A stretch of 8,138 bases of DNA from Deltaproteobacteria bacterium (lineage in GTDB: Bacteria > Myxococcota > Polyangia > Polyangiales > B10-G4): assembly GCA_019312705.1 (NCBI GenBank), contig JAFDCW010000153.1, positions 1 through 8,138 on the forward strand. The letters run 5' to 3'. Positions 1-6,590 of the stretch are shown piece after piece (position 1 is the stretch's first letter; each line of letters opens with the position of its first letter). The notes below the pieces were generated by a model. That model ran no database searches. It saw only the letters and a list, made by a program, of their open reading frames with translations, and was not told the origin of the DNA. The position numbers and the translations under genes are program-made.

Positions 1-1
1 C

Positions 2-580
2 GTCGCCGCCTGCCGAAAGCCGAGCGACGAGCTCGCCGCCACCGGGGCCGAGGTGGTGACCGACGTCGACGTGACCGAGAGCGCCGGGGCCCAGCGCCTC
101 AAAGACGCCGTCGGGGACCGCCCCATCGACCACCTCATCCTCAACGCCGGCATCCTCGAACAGGGCGGCCTCGACGAGCTCGACTTCGACTCCATCCGGC
201 GCCAGTTCGAGGTGAACAGCATGGGCCCCCTGCGTGTAACCCACGCCCTCCTCGGCCGCCTCGGGCAGGGCGCCAAGGTCGCCGTCGTCACGAGCCGCAT
301 GGGCTCCATCGCCGACAACGGCTCCGGTGGCGCCTATGGCTACCGCATGAGCAAGGCCGCCGTAAACGCCGCCTTCAAGTCCCTCGCGAACGATGTGGCA
401 GACCGCGGTGTCATGGTCGCCATCCTGCACCCCGGCTGGGTCCAGACCCGCATGGTCGGCAACAGCGGCAACGTGACCGCCGACGAGTCGGCGGCGGGAC
501 TGCTCGCTCGCATCGACGAGCTGACGCCCGATACGAGTGGGACCTTCTGGCATGCCGAGGGTGCAGTGTTGCCCTGGTAG
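2..580 (+). CDS. C-factor/sniffer-like short-chain dehydrogenase (5' truncated by window edge)
   Basis: The frame is open from base 2 to the TAG at 578-580, giving 192 visible residues. The first in-frame GTG at 53 is unlikely to be the true start, because the 17 residues before it (beginning VAACRKPSDEL) fit the second Rossmann strand of this family. The Gly-rich dinucleotide-binding motif must lie left of the window. Visible short-chain dehydrogenase landmarks, numbered from base 2, are DVDVT (21-25), NAG (48-50), the tetrad Asn in EVNSMGP (Asn72), SRMGS (98-102), YRMSK with the catalytic Tyr114 and Lys118, and HPGWVQTRM after strand six. The protein ends in LPW, as C-factor-like members often do. 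The family is NAD(P)H-dependent; it includes Myxococcus CsgA and carbonyl-reductase/sniffer proteins, so the substrate cannot be told from sequence. It appears cytoplasmic, with no signal peptide visible. The gap to the next gene is 115 bases. Confidence 0.9.
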   Translation, partial: VAACRKPSDELAATGAEVVTDVDVTESAGAQRLKDAVGDRPIDHLILNAGILEQGGLDELDFDSIRRQFEVNSMGPLRVTHALLGRLGQGAKVAVVTSRMGSIADNGSGGAYGYRMSKAAVNAAFKSLANDVADRGVMVAILHPGWVQTRMVGNSGNVTADESAAGLLARIDELTPDTSGTFWHAEGAVLPW

Positions 581-683
581 GGCCCTGCGAGTGTGGATCG
601 CACCACTTTCTTGCGCCTTTCGAGAGCGACGCGTTATCCGTCGTTCATGTCCCCTGCCCGACGGGCGAGTCGGCAGCGGCGGC

Positions 684-692
684 AGGAGGTGA
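684..692 (+). promoter_or_regulatory. Strong Shine-Dalgarno site of the lipoprotein gene
   Basis: AGGAGGTGA lies six bases (counting from AGGAGG) before the ATG at 696. It is a near-perfect complement of the 16S rRNA 3' end and by far the best ribosome binding site in the window. It fixes the start of the lipoprotein gene and suggests efficient translation. A short GC-rich dyad, GCCCG-A-CGGGC at 656-666, lies just upstream in the presumed leader. Confidence 0.85.
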
Positions 693-695
693 CTC

Positions 696-1391
696 ATGCG
701 TGCGCTCTTCGGGCTCAGTGCCCTCGTCTTTCTCTCGGCTTGCGGCGCGGCGGGGGTCGCAAACTCCGGTGACACGGTAGCCGACGGCGCTCACGCCACC
801 GGTCGGGAGACGAGCTCGACCTCGACCTTCGAGATGGTCGACATCGAGAGTGGCGCCCTGCCCAACGACTGGGACGACCGCCGGGCCGCTGCCCCTTGGT
901 CGGCCGAGCCCGTCGCGACGAGCGATGTTCCGGGCGCCCTCGTGCGCGCCTGGGCGAGCGCCGAAAACCGTGAATGGTGCGCCCCCCTCACCCTCGGGAC
1001 GGCCGGACGCGGAGTCCCCGTACGGCGCGCCGACTACCACGGTGGATGGGCCGTCGAGTTCGATAAGAGGGGCATGCCCGGCGTGGACCGCAGCGGCCAA
1101 GCCTGCACCGACTGCGGGCGCGGGGCCTACGGCATCGCCGGCACCGCTGTCATGGTCGACCAGGAAGACCCCCTCGAGGCCGAAGAGCGCACCCTCGCCG
1201 ACGGCAGCCGCGTGCGCATCGAGACCTCGGTCGACGAAGCCGACCTCGAAGAGGGCGCCGAGGGCAGCGTCGCGACCCTCAAGATCCGGGGCCAGGAGTG
1301 CGTCTACCAGGTGTGGTCCTTTTCGGGCGACGCCCACCTCCAGGAGCTCCTCGAGGACTTGCGCTTCGTAGGCTCCGACGACGGCGAATAG
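696..1391 (+). CDS. Putative lipoprotein with a CxxC motif, function unknown
   Basis: This 231-residue protein starts at an ATG with a consensus ribosome binding site and ends at TAG 1389-1391. The N-terminus is a lipoprotein signal peptide: Arg2, a hydrophobic stretch to about residue 12, and the lipobox LSAC with Cys16 as the expected lipidated residue. The mature part begins with a flexible Ser/Thr/Gly/Asp-rich linker (about 17-45). A compact domain of about 50-225 follows, carrying Cys95, the pair Cys137-x-x-Cys140 (ACTDCGRGAYG) and Cys202, with an acidic segment at 156-189. After removal of the signal peptide the protein would be lipid-anchored in the envelope, and the four non-lipidated cysteines could form disulfides. 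I recognise no family. The strong G/C third-position bias supports real coding. It seems to be a single-gene unit, being followed by a likely terminator and separated by 174 bases from the sigma gene. Confidence 0.82.
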   Translation: MRALFGLSALVFLSACGAAGVANSGDTVADGAHATGRETSSTSTFEMVDIESGALPNDWDDRRAAAPWSAEPVATSDVPGALVRAWASAENREWCAPLTLGTAGRGVPVRRADYHGGWAVEFDKRGMPGVDRSGQACTDCGRGAYGIAGTAVMVDQEDPLEAEERTLADGSRVRIETSVDEADLEEGAEGSVATLKIRGQECVYQVWSFSGDAHLQELLEDLRFVGSDDGE

Positions 1392-1403
1392 GCAATCTGG
1401 CCA

Positions 1404-1422
1404 TTCGCCCGCCGGCGGCGAA
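1404..1422 (+). other. Hairpin just after the lipoprotein stop codon
   Basis: TTCGCC (1404-1409) pairs perfectly with GGCGAA (1417-1422) around a seven-base loop. It begins 13 bases after the stop codon and ten bases before the larger terminator-like stem. It may protect the 3' end of the message or assist termination. No T-run follows this stem itself. Confidence 0.5.
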
Positions 1423-1431
1423 GCTCGATGA

Positions 1432-1472
1432 AGGGGCGCTCACTGACAGGTGGGCGCCCTGATTGCGTTTTT
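1432..1472 (+). terminator. Probable intrinsic terminator after the lipoprotein gene
   Basis: AGGG, a bulged G, then CGCTCACT (1432-1444) pairs with GGTGGGCGCCCT (1449-1460) around the loop GACA. This gives a 12-pair stem including two G-U pairs. Five T residues follow at 1468-1472. The T-run is separated from the stem by seven bases, so it is not a textbook site, but it is the only stem-plus-T-run in an otherwise T-poor region. It lies 41 bases after the lipoprotein stop, which fits termination there. It separates this gene from the sigma-factor operon. Confidence 0.6.
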
Positions 1473-1500
1473 GAGGCCCCATTTCGCCTGAATTCCGCTC

Positions 1501-1543
1501 ATCATCGCTCCGGGCGATCATTTTGTTGGTCACGGATCGCCGG
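1501..1543 (+). promoter_or_regulatory. Overlapping inverted repeats in the sigma-gene leader
   Basis: CCGGGCGATC (1510-1519) pairs with GATCGCCGG (1535-1543): nine pairs with one bulged G and a 15-base loop that contains TTGTTG. A second, competing stem uses the same bases: ATCGC (1504-1508) with GCGAT (1514-1518) around TCCGG, extendable by two further pairs across a C-C mismatch. The two cannot form together. The region is 22 bases before the sigma-gene ATG and could be an operator dyad or an RNA switch. I see no convincing sigma-70 or ECF promoter hexamers here. Confidence 0.4.
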
Positions 1544-1565
1544 CTCATAGGCACCGGGGGACGTG

Positions 1566-2126
1566 ATGGTAGCGGCAAACCTCGCCTCAAATGAGGCTGA
1601 TCCAATCCGTATTCGGATACGAGAGGGGGCATATCGCGACGCAATCGCGATGTGCGCTCGTGAGCATGGAGCGGCCGTCGGTCGCCTATGCATGGCGATG
1701 CTCGGCGACCAGGCCGAGGCCGAGGAGACGGTCCAGGAGGCGCTGATCGCCGCCCACGATGCGATGGCTTCGTATCGGGGCGACGGGTCCGTGCGCTCGT
1801 GGCTCTTCGGCATCGCCCGACGCATGTGCGCCCGGCGCATCGAAACCCGGGTGAGGCGCCGGAACAAGCTGCGCCTCGTGCACGACGCGGAGACGCCAGT
1901 CGGCATGCCAGACGACATTGCCGAGCGCCACCGCCGGGCGCGAAAGGTCCGCGAGGCCCTCGAGAACCTCAAGCCCTCGGAGCGCGACGCAGTCGTGCTG
2001 CGCTACGAGGCGGGCCTCAGCTACCGAGAAATCGCGGTCGCGGTGGGCATCGACGAGGCCGCCGCACGCAAAAGAGCAAGCCGGGCCCTGAGCCGGCTCC
2101 GGAAGTACCTGAAGGACGAGGTCTGA
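1566..2126 (+). CDS. ECF-type RNA polymerase sigma factor
   Basis: This is an alternative sigma factor of about 186 residues that directs RNA polymerase to a specific promoter set. Numbered from the GTG at 1563, region 2 spans about 23-95, with the helix DQAEAEETVQEALIAAH that follows the family pattern for core binding and -10 recognition, then SVRSWLFGIARRMCARRI. Region 4 spans about 126-182, with LKPSERDAVVLRYEAGLSY and a helix-turn-helix (SYREIAVAVGIDEAAARKRA) for -35 recognition. Region 3 and region 1.1 are absent, as in ECF sigma factors. I prefer ATG 1566 to GTG 1563 because GGGGGA at 1556-1561 is then spaced more normally. The first 45 or so codons use many A/T third bases, unlike the rest. 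The stop TGA is one base from the next ATG, so this gene and the giant membrane protein are almost certainly one operon and probably a regulator pair. Confidence 0.94.
   Translation: MVAANLASNEADPIRIRIREGAYRDAIAMCAREHGAAVGRLCMAMLGDQAEAEETVQEALIAAHDAMASYRGDGSVRSWLFGIARRMCARRIETRVRRRNKLRLVHDAETPVGMPDDIAERHRRARKVREALENLKPSERDAVVLRYEAGLSYREIAVAVGIDEAAARKRASRALSRLRKYLKDEV
1584..1621 (+). other. Two hairpins within the first codons of the sigma gene
   Basis: GCCTC-AAAT-GAGGC (with the flanking A/T also complementary) forms a perfect inverted repeat at 1584-1597, about 18 bases after the ATG. A second element at 1605-1621 can fold as ATCCG-TATT-CGGAT or as CGTAT-TCGG-ATACG. Both lie in the ribosome-loading zone and could reduce or regulate initiation. 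They fall in a locally A/T-richer stretch, where less structure would normally be expected. The pairing is visible; the regulatory role is speculative. Confidence 0.35.
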
Positions 2127-2127
2127 G

Positions 2128-5100
2128 ATGAGTGAGTCAACACAGAACGAAAACGAGAACGAGTTCTGGGACGATCTGGCAGGGATCGTCGACGGAGACG
2201 ACGCGCTCATCGAGAAGCACGCCGACCTCCTCGGCATGTCGGACGAGTTCCGCGACGCACGCTTCGAAGGTCAGGCGGTCGCCGACGCGGTCGCCGAGGC
2301 CGGCGCCGACTACGAGGAGCCGGAGGACCTCGAAGCGCGCCTCATGGCCGCCCTCGATGCCCGGGGCCCAGCGACCGACGAGGTCGCGGGCACCAACGAC
2401 ACGTTGCCTGCGGGCAGCGGGGCCCTCGACCCGAGCGCAGTCGCCGAAGCGGCAGCAGATGTATCGGGCGAACGAGGGCGTCTTCCCGCGAGGTCCGACC
2501 TGGGCGCGACCGTGCACCAACAGGAACTCCCCCCGGAGCACCGCGAGAGCACCCAACAGACGAGCAACGTCAGCCAGCTGAAGAAGGGCGGTAAGGGCCC
2601 GGTCCTCCTCGTCCTCGGCGCCTTCGCCGCGGCGGCTCTCGCGCTCCTCGCCCTCGTCGGCGTCGGGGCCTTCTCGCTCATGGGCAATGACAGCGGCGAC
2701 GAAGCAGATACGCCCCCGGTGCTTGCCGCCATGGGCGCAATCTCGGCCCGCGTCGTCCGCGTCGAGCGCGCGGCCGCCGACGGTCAGAACGGCGTGAGGA
2801 TGACCGTGAACGGAGGGACGGCGATGCCCCTCGCCGCGGGGGCCCAGGTCCCCTCGGGCGCGATCATCACCACCGACGACCGCACCCGAACCCGCCTCGA
2901 GCTCTCCGATGGCTCGACGGTCACCCTGAACCACGCGACGACCCTGGCCCTCATTGGGAGCGTGCCTCGACGCGTCGAGCTCCGCGAAGGTGAACTCGTA
3001 GCCGATGTCGCCCACCTCGACCAAGGGCCCGCGGCTGTCTACGGCACCCCGACGGGCCACATCGAGGTCCTCGGCACGAAGTTCGTCCTCAGCGCCACCG
3101 AAAACGTCGCCAGCGTGCGCGTCACTCGCGGTGCGGTCCGCGCCCACGGGGCGGGGGGCAGCGCCGTCGAGGTGAAGGCAGGACAAGAAGGCATCCTGCC
3201 GAACGGCGCGGGGCCGAGCGTCTCTCCGGCGATGCGGCTCGCCGCCGACGTGGCGTGGTCCGAGCTCGGCGGCGCGGACGGCGCGACCGAGCGCGGTATC
3301 CGCGGCCTCGGCGAACTTCGGGCGCGTCGCCCCGGCGAGCGGGACGACCAGGAGCGGCCCCTGACCCTCGCCTCCCACCGCTCGACGGTGCGCCTCGTGG
3401 GCAACGTCGCCCGGACGGAGATCGAAGAGGTCTTTCGCAACGACGGGGACCACGTCCTCGAAGGCATCTACCGGTTCCCCCTCCCCTCGGACGCACAAAT
3501 CTCGTCGCTCCAGCTCGAGGTCGATGGCGAGTGGGAAGAAGGGGCCTTCGTCGAGCGCGACCGAGCCGCTCAGATCTGGCGCGGAGTCATCCGCAACGCG
3601 ACGGCCCCGCGGCAGCGCCGCCAACGCGAAGAGTTCATCTGGGTCCCGGGCCCCTGGCGCGACCCGGCGCTGCTCGAGTGGCAGCGCGGGGGACGCTTCG
3701 AGCTGAAGATCTTCCCCATTCCGGCCCACGGCGAGCGCCGCATGCGCATCACCTACACCCAGAACCTCCGCCCCCACGGCCGGAGCGCCCGGCGCTACGT
3801 GCACCCCCTGCCCTTCTCGCCGGACGAGTCCACCCGCGTCGGACGCTTCGAGCTCGATGTCCGGGTCACGGGCCACGACGGCGAGGTGCGCCCCCACGGC
3901 TACCAGATGACTCAGCGCGCCGACGGGAACAGCGCCCAGCTGAACTACGTCGCGGACGACTTCCTCGCCAAGGGCGACCTCATCATCGACTTCGACATGC
4001 AGAACCCAGATGCGGAGATCCGCTGGTGGACGTTCTCGGGCGACGCCACGGCCGCCGCACCTACCCAGACTCGCGAAGGTTCAGCAGAAATCCTCGCCGC
4101 CCACCGGGCCCTCAACCAGGACAGCCGTGGCTACGCCGTGTTTGCCATTCGCCCGGACCTGCCGGCCTGGACCCAATCCCAGAGCCGCGACTACGTCATC
4201 GTCGTCGACTCGAGCCAATCGATGGTCGGTGAGCGCTACGAACGTGCGACCGAGCTGACCCAGCGCCTCGTCGGCGAGATGGACCGCCGCGACCGCTTCA
4301 TGGTCGTCGCCTGCGACGCGACCTGTCAGGCGATGGGCCCGACGCCCGCGACACCGACCTCCCAAACGGCCACCCAGACCGCGACCTTCTTGTCGGGCAT
4401 TCGCCCGGCCGGAGCCTCGGACGTCGGAGCCTCGCTCCGGGCCGCCGTCGACACGATTCGCGATGGGCGCGAGGCGGGCCGAGACGTGCGGGTCATCTAC
4501 ATCGGCGACGGAGTCGCCTCGGTGGGTCACCGACGGGCGAGCAGCCTCGCCGACGAGGTCGACGCCCTCGCGGGCGGGGACCCCCAGCTCTCCTTCACCA
4601 CCGTCGGCATCGGCGGCGACTCGGACACGTTGAACCTCTCGGCCATCGCCCGAGCCGGGGGCGGCCACTATGTGCCCTACGTGCCCGGCCAGCGCGTCGC
4701 CACGGCGGCCCTCGCGGTCCTCGAGACCACCTACGGCACCTCCCTCACCAACGCCTCGGTGCGCATGCCCGGCGGTGTCAGTGAGATCGCCCCGACCCAG
4801 CTGTCGACCATCCGCGCCGGCGAAGAGCTGCTGGTCGTGGCGCGCCTCGATCAAAACGACATCCGGGGAGAGATCGTGCTCTCGGGCAAGGTCGGCGGGC
4901 GCCCCTTCGAGGACCGCTACCCAGTGAACCTCACGGCGTCGACGGCCCGGGGCAACGCCTTCGTGCCGCGCCAGTGGGCGGCGGCGAGCATCGAAGAGCT
5001 CGAACTCGGCGGAAAGGGCGAGGACGTGCCTCGCATCATCGCGCTGTCGAAGGCCTTCGGCGTCATGTCCCGCCACACCTCGCTCCTGGTCCTCGAGTCC

Positions 5101-6429
5101 GAGGCCATGTTCCGCGCCTTCGGGGTCGACCGTAACCAGCCCACAGTGCAGTGGACCGGCGACGAAGACATGGAGATGGGCGAAGGCACGGGCCTCGCGG
5201 AATACGGGACGCTTGGCGCATTGAGGCACGATTCCAGTGGTGCTTCGGCGGGCTTCGGCGGCCTCGCCGACATGCTCTCCGGCGCCCCCGGCTCGGGTGG
5301 CGGCGGGGCCCCGTCATCGGCCGCGACCAGGTCAGCGCCGGGCCCCAGGAGGCGCATGGGAAGACGCCCTGCGGACGTGCAAGCCGCCCCCGAACCCGTG
5401 AGGGAAATGGAGGCCCGCGAAGACAACGTGGACGTGGAACAACCGCAGATTCGGCCGAACGCGAGCCCTCCACGGGTCCCCCTGAGGGGTCGCCGCGGCG
5501 GACAGTGGATGCGTCGCGAGTGGTTCCGCACGGGCACCATCCAGACCGACACCAACATCCGCAGCGCGTGGCACGGCCGCGTCACCGAGGCCGAGTCCGC
5601 TCTCCGGCAAAGCCCCGACAGCCGTGACCGACACCGCGACCTGGTCCGGGCCCTCACCCGGGTCGGCGAGCTTACCCGCGCCGAGGAGGTGGCGGAGGCG
5701 TGGATCTCCCGCGACCGCCTCGACCCGGAGGCCCTCACCTACCTGAGCGACATCATCGGTCGTCAGGGCAACCGCCCCGAAGCCCTGCGTCTCCTGTCGG
5801 GCATCGTCGACCTGCGCCCCGACGAGCGTGTGCTCCACGAGCGCATGGCCAACGCCTTCGACCGGGCGGGCATGCCGGACCGGGCATGCGCCCACCGGGT
5901 CTCCCTCGCGGAGATTCGCCCCGACGACGACGATGTGCAGGCTGACGCCGTGCGCTGCGAACGCGGCCTCAGCCGGCGCCGCGGTGCAGACCGGGTGCTC
6001 AGCGCGCTCGAGAATGACGAAGCCCGGAGCCGCGTCGAGCGTGCTCTCGCCCGCAACGTCGCCCCGACGCGTCCCCGCGGCGAGCTCCTCCTCGACGCGA
6101 GTTGGGGCGGCAGCACGGACGTGGACCTCAGCCTCATCACCCCCCAGGGGACCCGCATCTCCTGGATGGGTGGCCGACGCAACGTGGTCGGCGAGGACGG
6201 CAGCCGCTCCGGCGGCGAGAAGCTCGGCCTCCGGCGAGCGACCCCCGGGAGCTACATGGTCGAGGTCAACCGCGCAGACCCCGACGACCGCACCCCGGTC
6301 ACCGGCCGCATCGAGGTCCGCGCCTTCGGCCAACGCCGGACCATCCCCTTCACCCTCACCGGCGAGCGAGTCGTGGTCGGACGCATCGATGTGCGCCGCG
6401 AATCACGCATGGTGCAAGGCGGGCGCTAA
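2128..6429 (+). CDS. Giant FecR-VIT-VWA-TPR-DUF2135 membrane protein, putative anti-sigma/sensor
   Basis: This 1433-residue protein starts one base after the sigma stop; GAGG at 2118-2121 serves as its ribosome binding site. Domains in order: an acidic, cysteine-free tail (1-150); LKKGGKG, then one transmembrane helix (about 157-185) followed by acidic residues, predicting N-in, C-out; a FecR domain (about 205-358, with VLGTKFVL and VASVRVTRGAVRAH); a VIT domain (about 411-550, with YRFPLP); and a VWA domain (about 686-870). In the VWA domain the MIDAS-like motif DSSQS gives Asp694, Ser696 and Ser698, with Ser764 at the usual Thr position and Asp794 in GDG. The conserved post-VWA segment ends in FGVMSRHTSLLVLE (977-990). 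Then come a Gly/Pro/Arg linker (about 1010-1128), TPR-like helices (about 1147-1265) and a YfaP/DUF2135-like beta domain (about 1318-1420, DASWGGSTDVDLSL). FecR proteins control ECF sigma factors in known surface signalling; VIT-VWA pairs bind proteins. I infer a combined sensor and sigma regulator. No lipobox or sorting signal is seen. Cysteines are few: 729, 733, 1254 and 1277. Confidence 0.93.
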   Translation: MSESTQNENENEFWDDLAGIVDGDDALIEKHADLLGMSDEFRDARFEGQAVADAVAEAGADYEEPEDLEARLMAALDARGPATDEVAGTNDTLPAGSGALDPSAVAEAAADVSGERGRLPARSDLGATVHQQELPPEHRESTQQTSNVSQLKKGGKGPVLLVLGAFAAAALALLALVGVGAFSLMGNDSGDEADTPPVLAAMGAISARVVRVERAAADGQNGVRMTVNGGTAMPLAAGAQVPSGAIITTDDRTRTRLELSDGSTVTLNHATTLALIGSVPRRVELREGELVADVAHLDQGPAAVYGTPTGHIEVLGTKFVLSATENVASVRVTRGAVRAHGAGGSAVEVKAGQEGILPNGAGPSVSPAMRLAADVAWSELGGADGATERGIRGLGELRARRPGERDDQERPLTLASHRSTVRLVGNVARTEIEEVFRNDGDHVLEGIYRFPLPSDAQISSLQLEVDGEWEEGAFVERDRAAQIWRGVIRNATAPRQRRQREEFIWVPGPWRDPALLEWQRGGRFELKIFPIPAHGERRMRITYTQNLRPHGRSARRYVHPLPFSPDESTRVGRFELDVRVTGHDGEVRPHGYQMTQRADGNSAQLNYVADDFLAKGDLIIDFDMQNPDAEIRWWTFSGDATAAAPTQTREGSAEILAAHRALNQDSRGYAVFAIRPDLPAWTQSQSRDYVIVVDSSQSMVGERYERATELTQRLVGEMDRRDRFMVVACDATCQAMGPTPATPTSQTATQTATFLSGIRPAGASDVGASLRAAVDTIRDGREAGRDVRVIYIGDGVASVGHRRASSLADEVDALAGGDPQLSFTTVGIGGDSDTLNLSAIARAGGGHYVPYVPGQRVATAALAVLETTYGTSLTNASVRMPGGVSEIAPTQLSTIRAGEELLVVARLDQNDIRGEIVLSGKVGGRPFEDRYPVNLTASTARGNAFVPRQWAAASIEELELGGKGEDVPRIIALSKAFGVMSRHTSLLVLESEAMFRAFGVDRNQPTVQWTGDEDMEMGEGTGLAEYGTLGALRHDSSGASAGFGGLADMLSGAPGSGGGGAPSSAATRSAPGPRRRMGRRPADVQAAPEPVREMEAREDNVDVEQPQIRPNASPPRVPLRGRRGGQWMRREWFRTGTIQTDTNIRSAWHGRVTEAESALRQSPDSRDRHRDLVRALTRVGELTRAEEVAEAWISRDRLDPEALTYLSDIIGRQGNRPEALRLLSGIVDLRPDERVLHERMANAFDRAGMPDRACAHRVSLAEIRPDDDDVQADAVRCERGLSRRRGADRVLSALENDEARSRVERALARNVAPTRPRGELLLDASWGGSTDVDLSLITPQGTRISWMGGRRNVVGEDGSRSGGEKLGLRRATPGSYMVEVNRADPDDRTPVTGRIEVRAFGQRRTIPFTLTGERVVVGRIDVRRESRMVQGGR

Positions 6430-6436
6430 CAAGAAG

Positions 6437-6448
6437 GCTCCGCGGAGC
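6437..6448. other. Perfect 12-base palindrome after the giant gene
   Basis: GCTCCGCGGAGC is fully self-complementary and starts eight bases after the TAA at 6427-6429. As RNA it could form only a short GC stem, and no T-run follows on either strand. It sits at the junction between the giant gene's 3' end and the first 54-base repeat, and could be part of a bidirectional termination zone or a protein-binding site. Confidence 0.45.
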
Positions 6449-6590
6449 TAGATTGCTGACGGGTAGCAAGAAGGCGACAGGGCGACGTCTGTCGACCCGA
6501 GCTGGATTGCTGACGGGTAGCAAGAAGGCGACAGGGCGACGTCAGTCGACCCGAGCTGGATTGCTAGCTCATCAGCAAGAAGGTGGCATC
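6445..6590. repeat. 54-base tandem repeat array between convergent genes
   Basis: Two full 54-base copies (6445-6498 and 6499-6552) differ at only two positions (6450/6504 and 6490/6544). A degenerate third copy starts at 6553: it keeps GAGCTGGATTGCT and AGCAAGAAGG but has a changed, one-base-longer centre. A vestige, AACAAGAAGGC, lies at 6428-6438 over the giant gene's stop codon. Each copy contains the inverted repeat TTGCT-n-AGCAA (6453-6469, 6507-6523, 6561-6578); the stem is kept in copy three although the loop changed. Each full copy also has CGAC-n4-GTCG. The third copy includes the last codons and stop of bioB on the other strand. The period is a multiple of three and both strands read through in some frames, but no start or codon bias supports coding. 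It is likely a transcription-end or structured spacer element. Confidence 0.85.

Noticed and set aside
579..586. AGGGCCCT palindrome at the dehydrogenase stop codon as a terminator
   Set aside because: It is only eight bases long, would leave no loop, and has no T-run after it.
611..640. Promoter-like TTGCGC with TATCCG 18 bases downstream, before the lipoprotein gene
   Set aside because: The -10-like element matches the consensus at only three positions, so I do not call a promoter, though one must exist in or near this gap.
645..1337. Antisense frame of 230 residues opposite the lipoprotein
   Set aside because: The sense strand has a consensus ribosome binding site, signal peptide and lipobox; the antisense frame has none of these.
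1523..1550. TTGTTG with TCATAG as a promoter for the sigma gene
   Set aside because: The -10-like part is a poor match and the spacing is 16 bases. No ECF-type GGAAC plus CGTC/TCTG pair was found either.
2137..3897. 586-residue antisense frame under the giant gene
   Set aside because: Its composition is the mirror of the well-supported sense gene: low-complexity Ala/Gly/Arg/Asp content with no domain motifs. Long antisense frames are expected at this GC content.
4081..6333. Long antisense frames at 4081-5229 and 5332-6333
   Set aside because: They lie fully opposite the VWA, TPR and DUF2135 regions, whose sense protein shows recognisable domains. No independent start signals are seen.
6428..6590. 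Array considered as a CRISPR
   Set aside because: The repeats are directly adjacent with a 54-base period and near-identical along the whole unit. There are no unique spacers and no cas genes.
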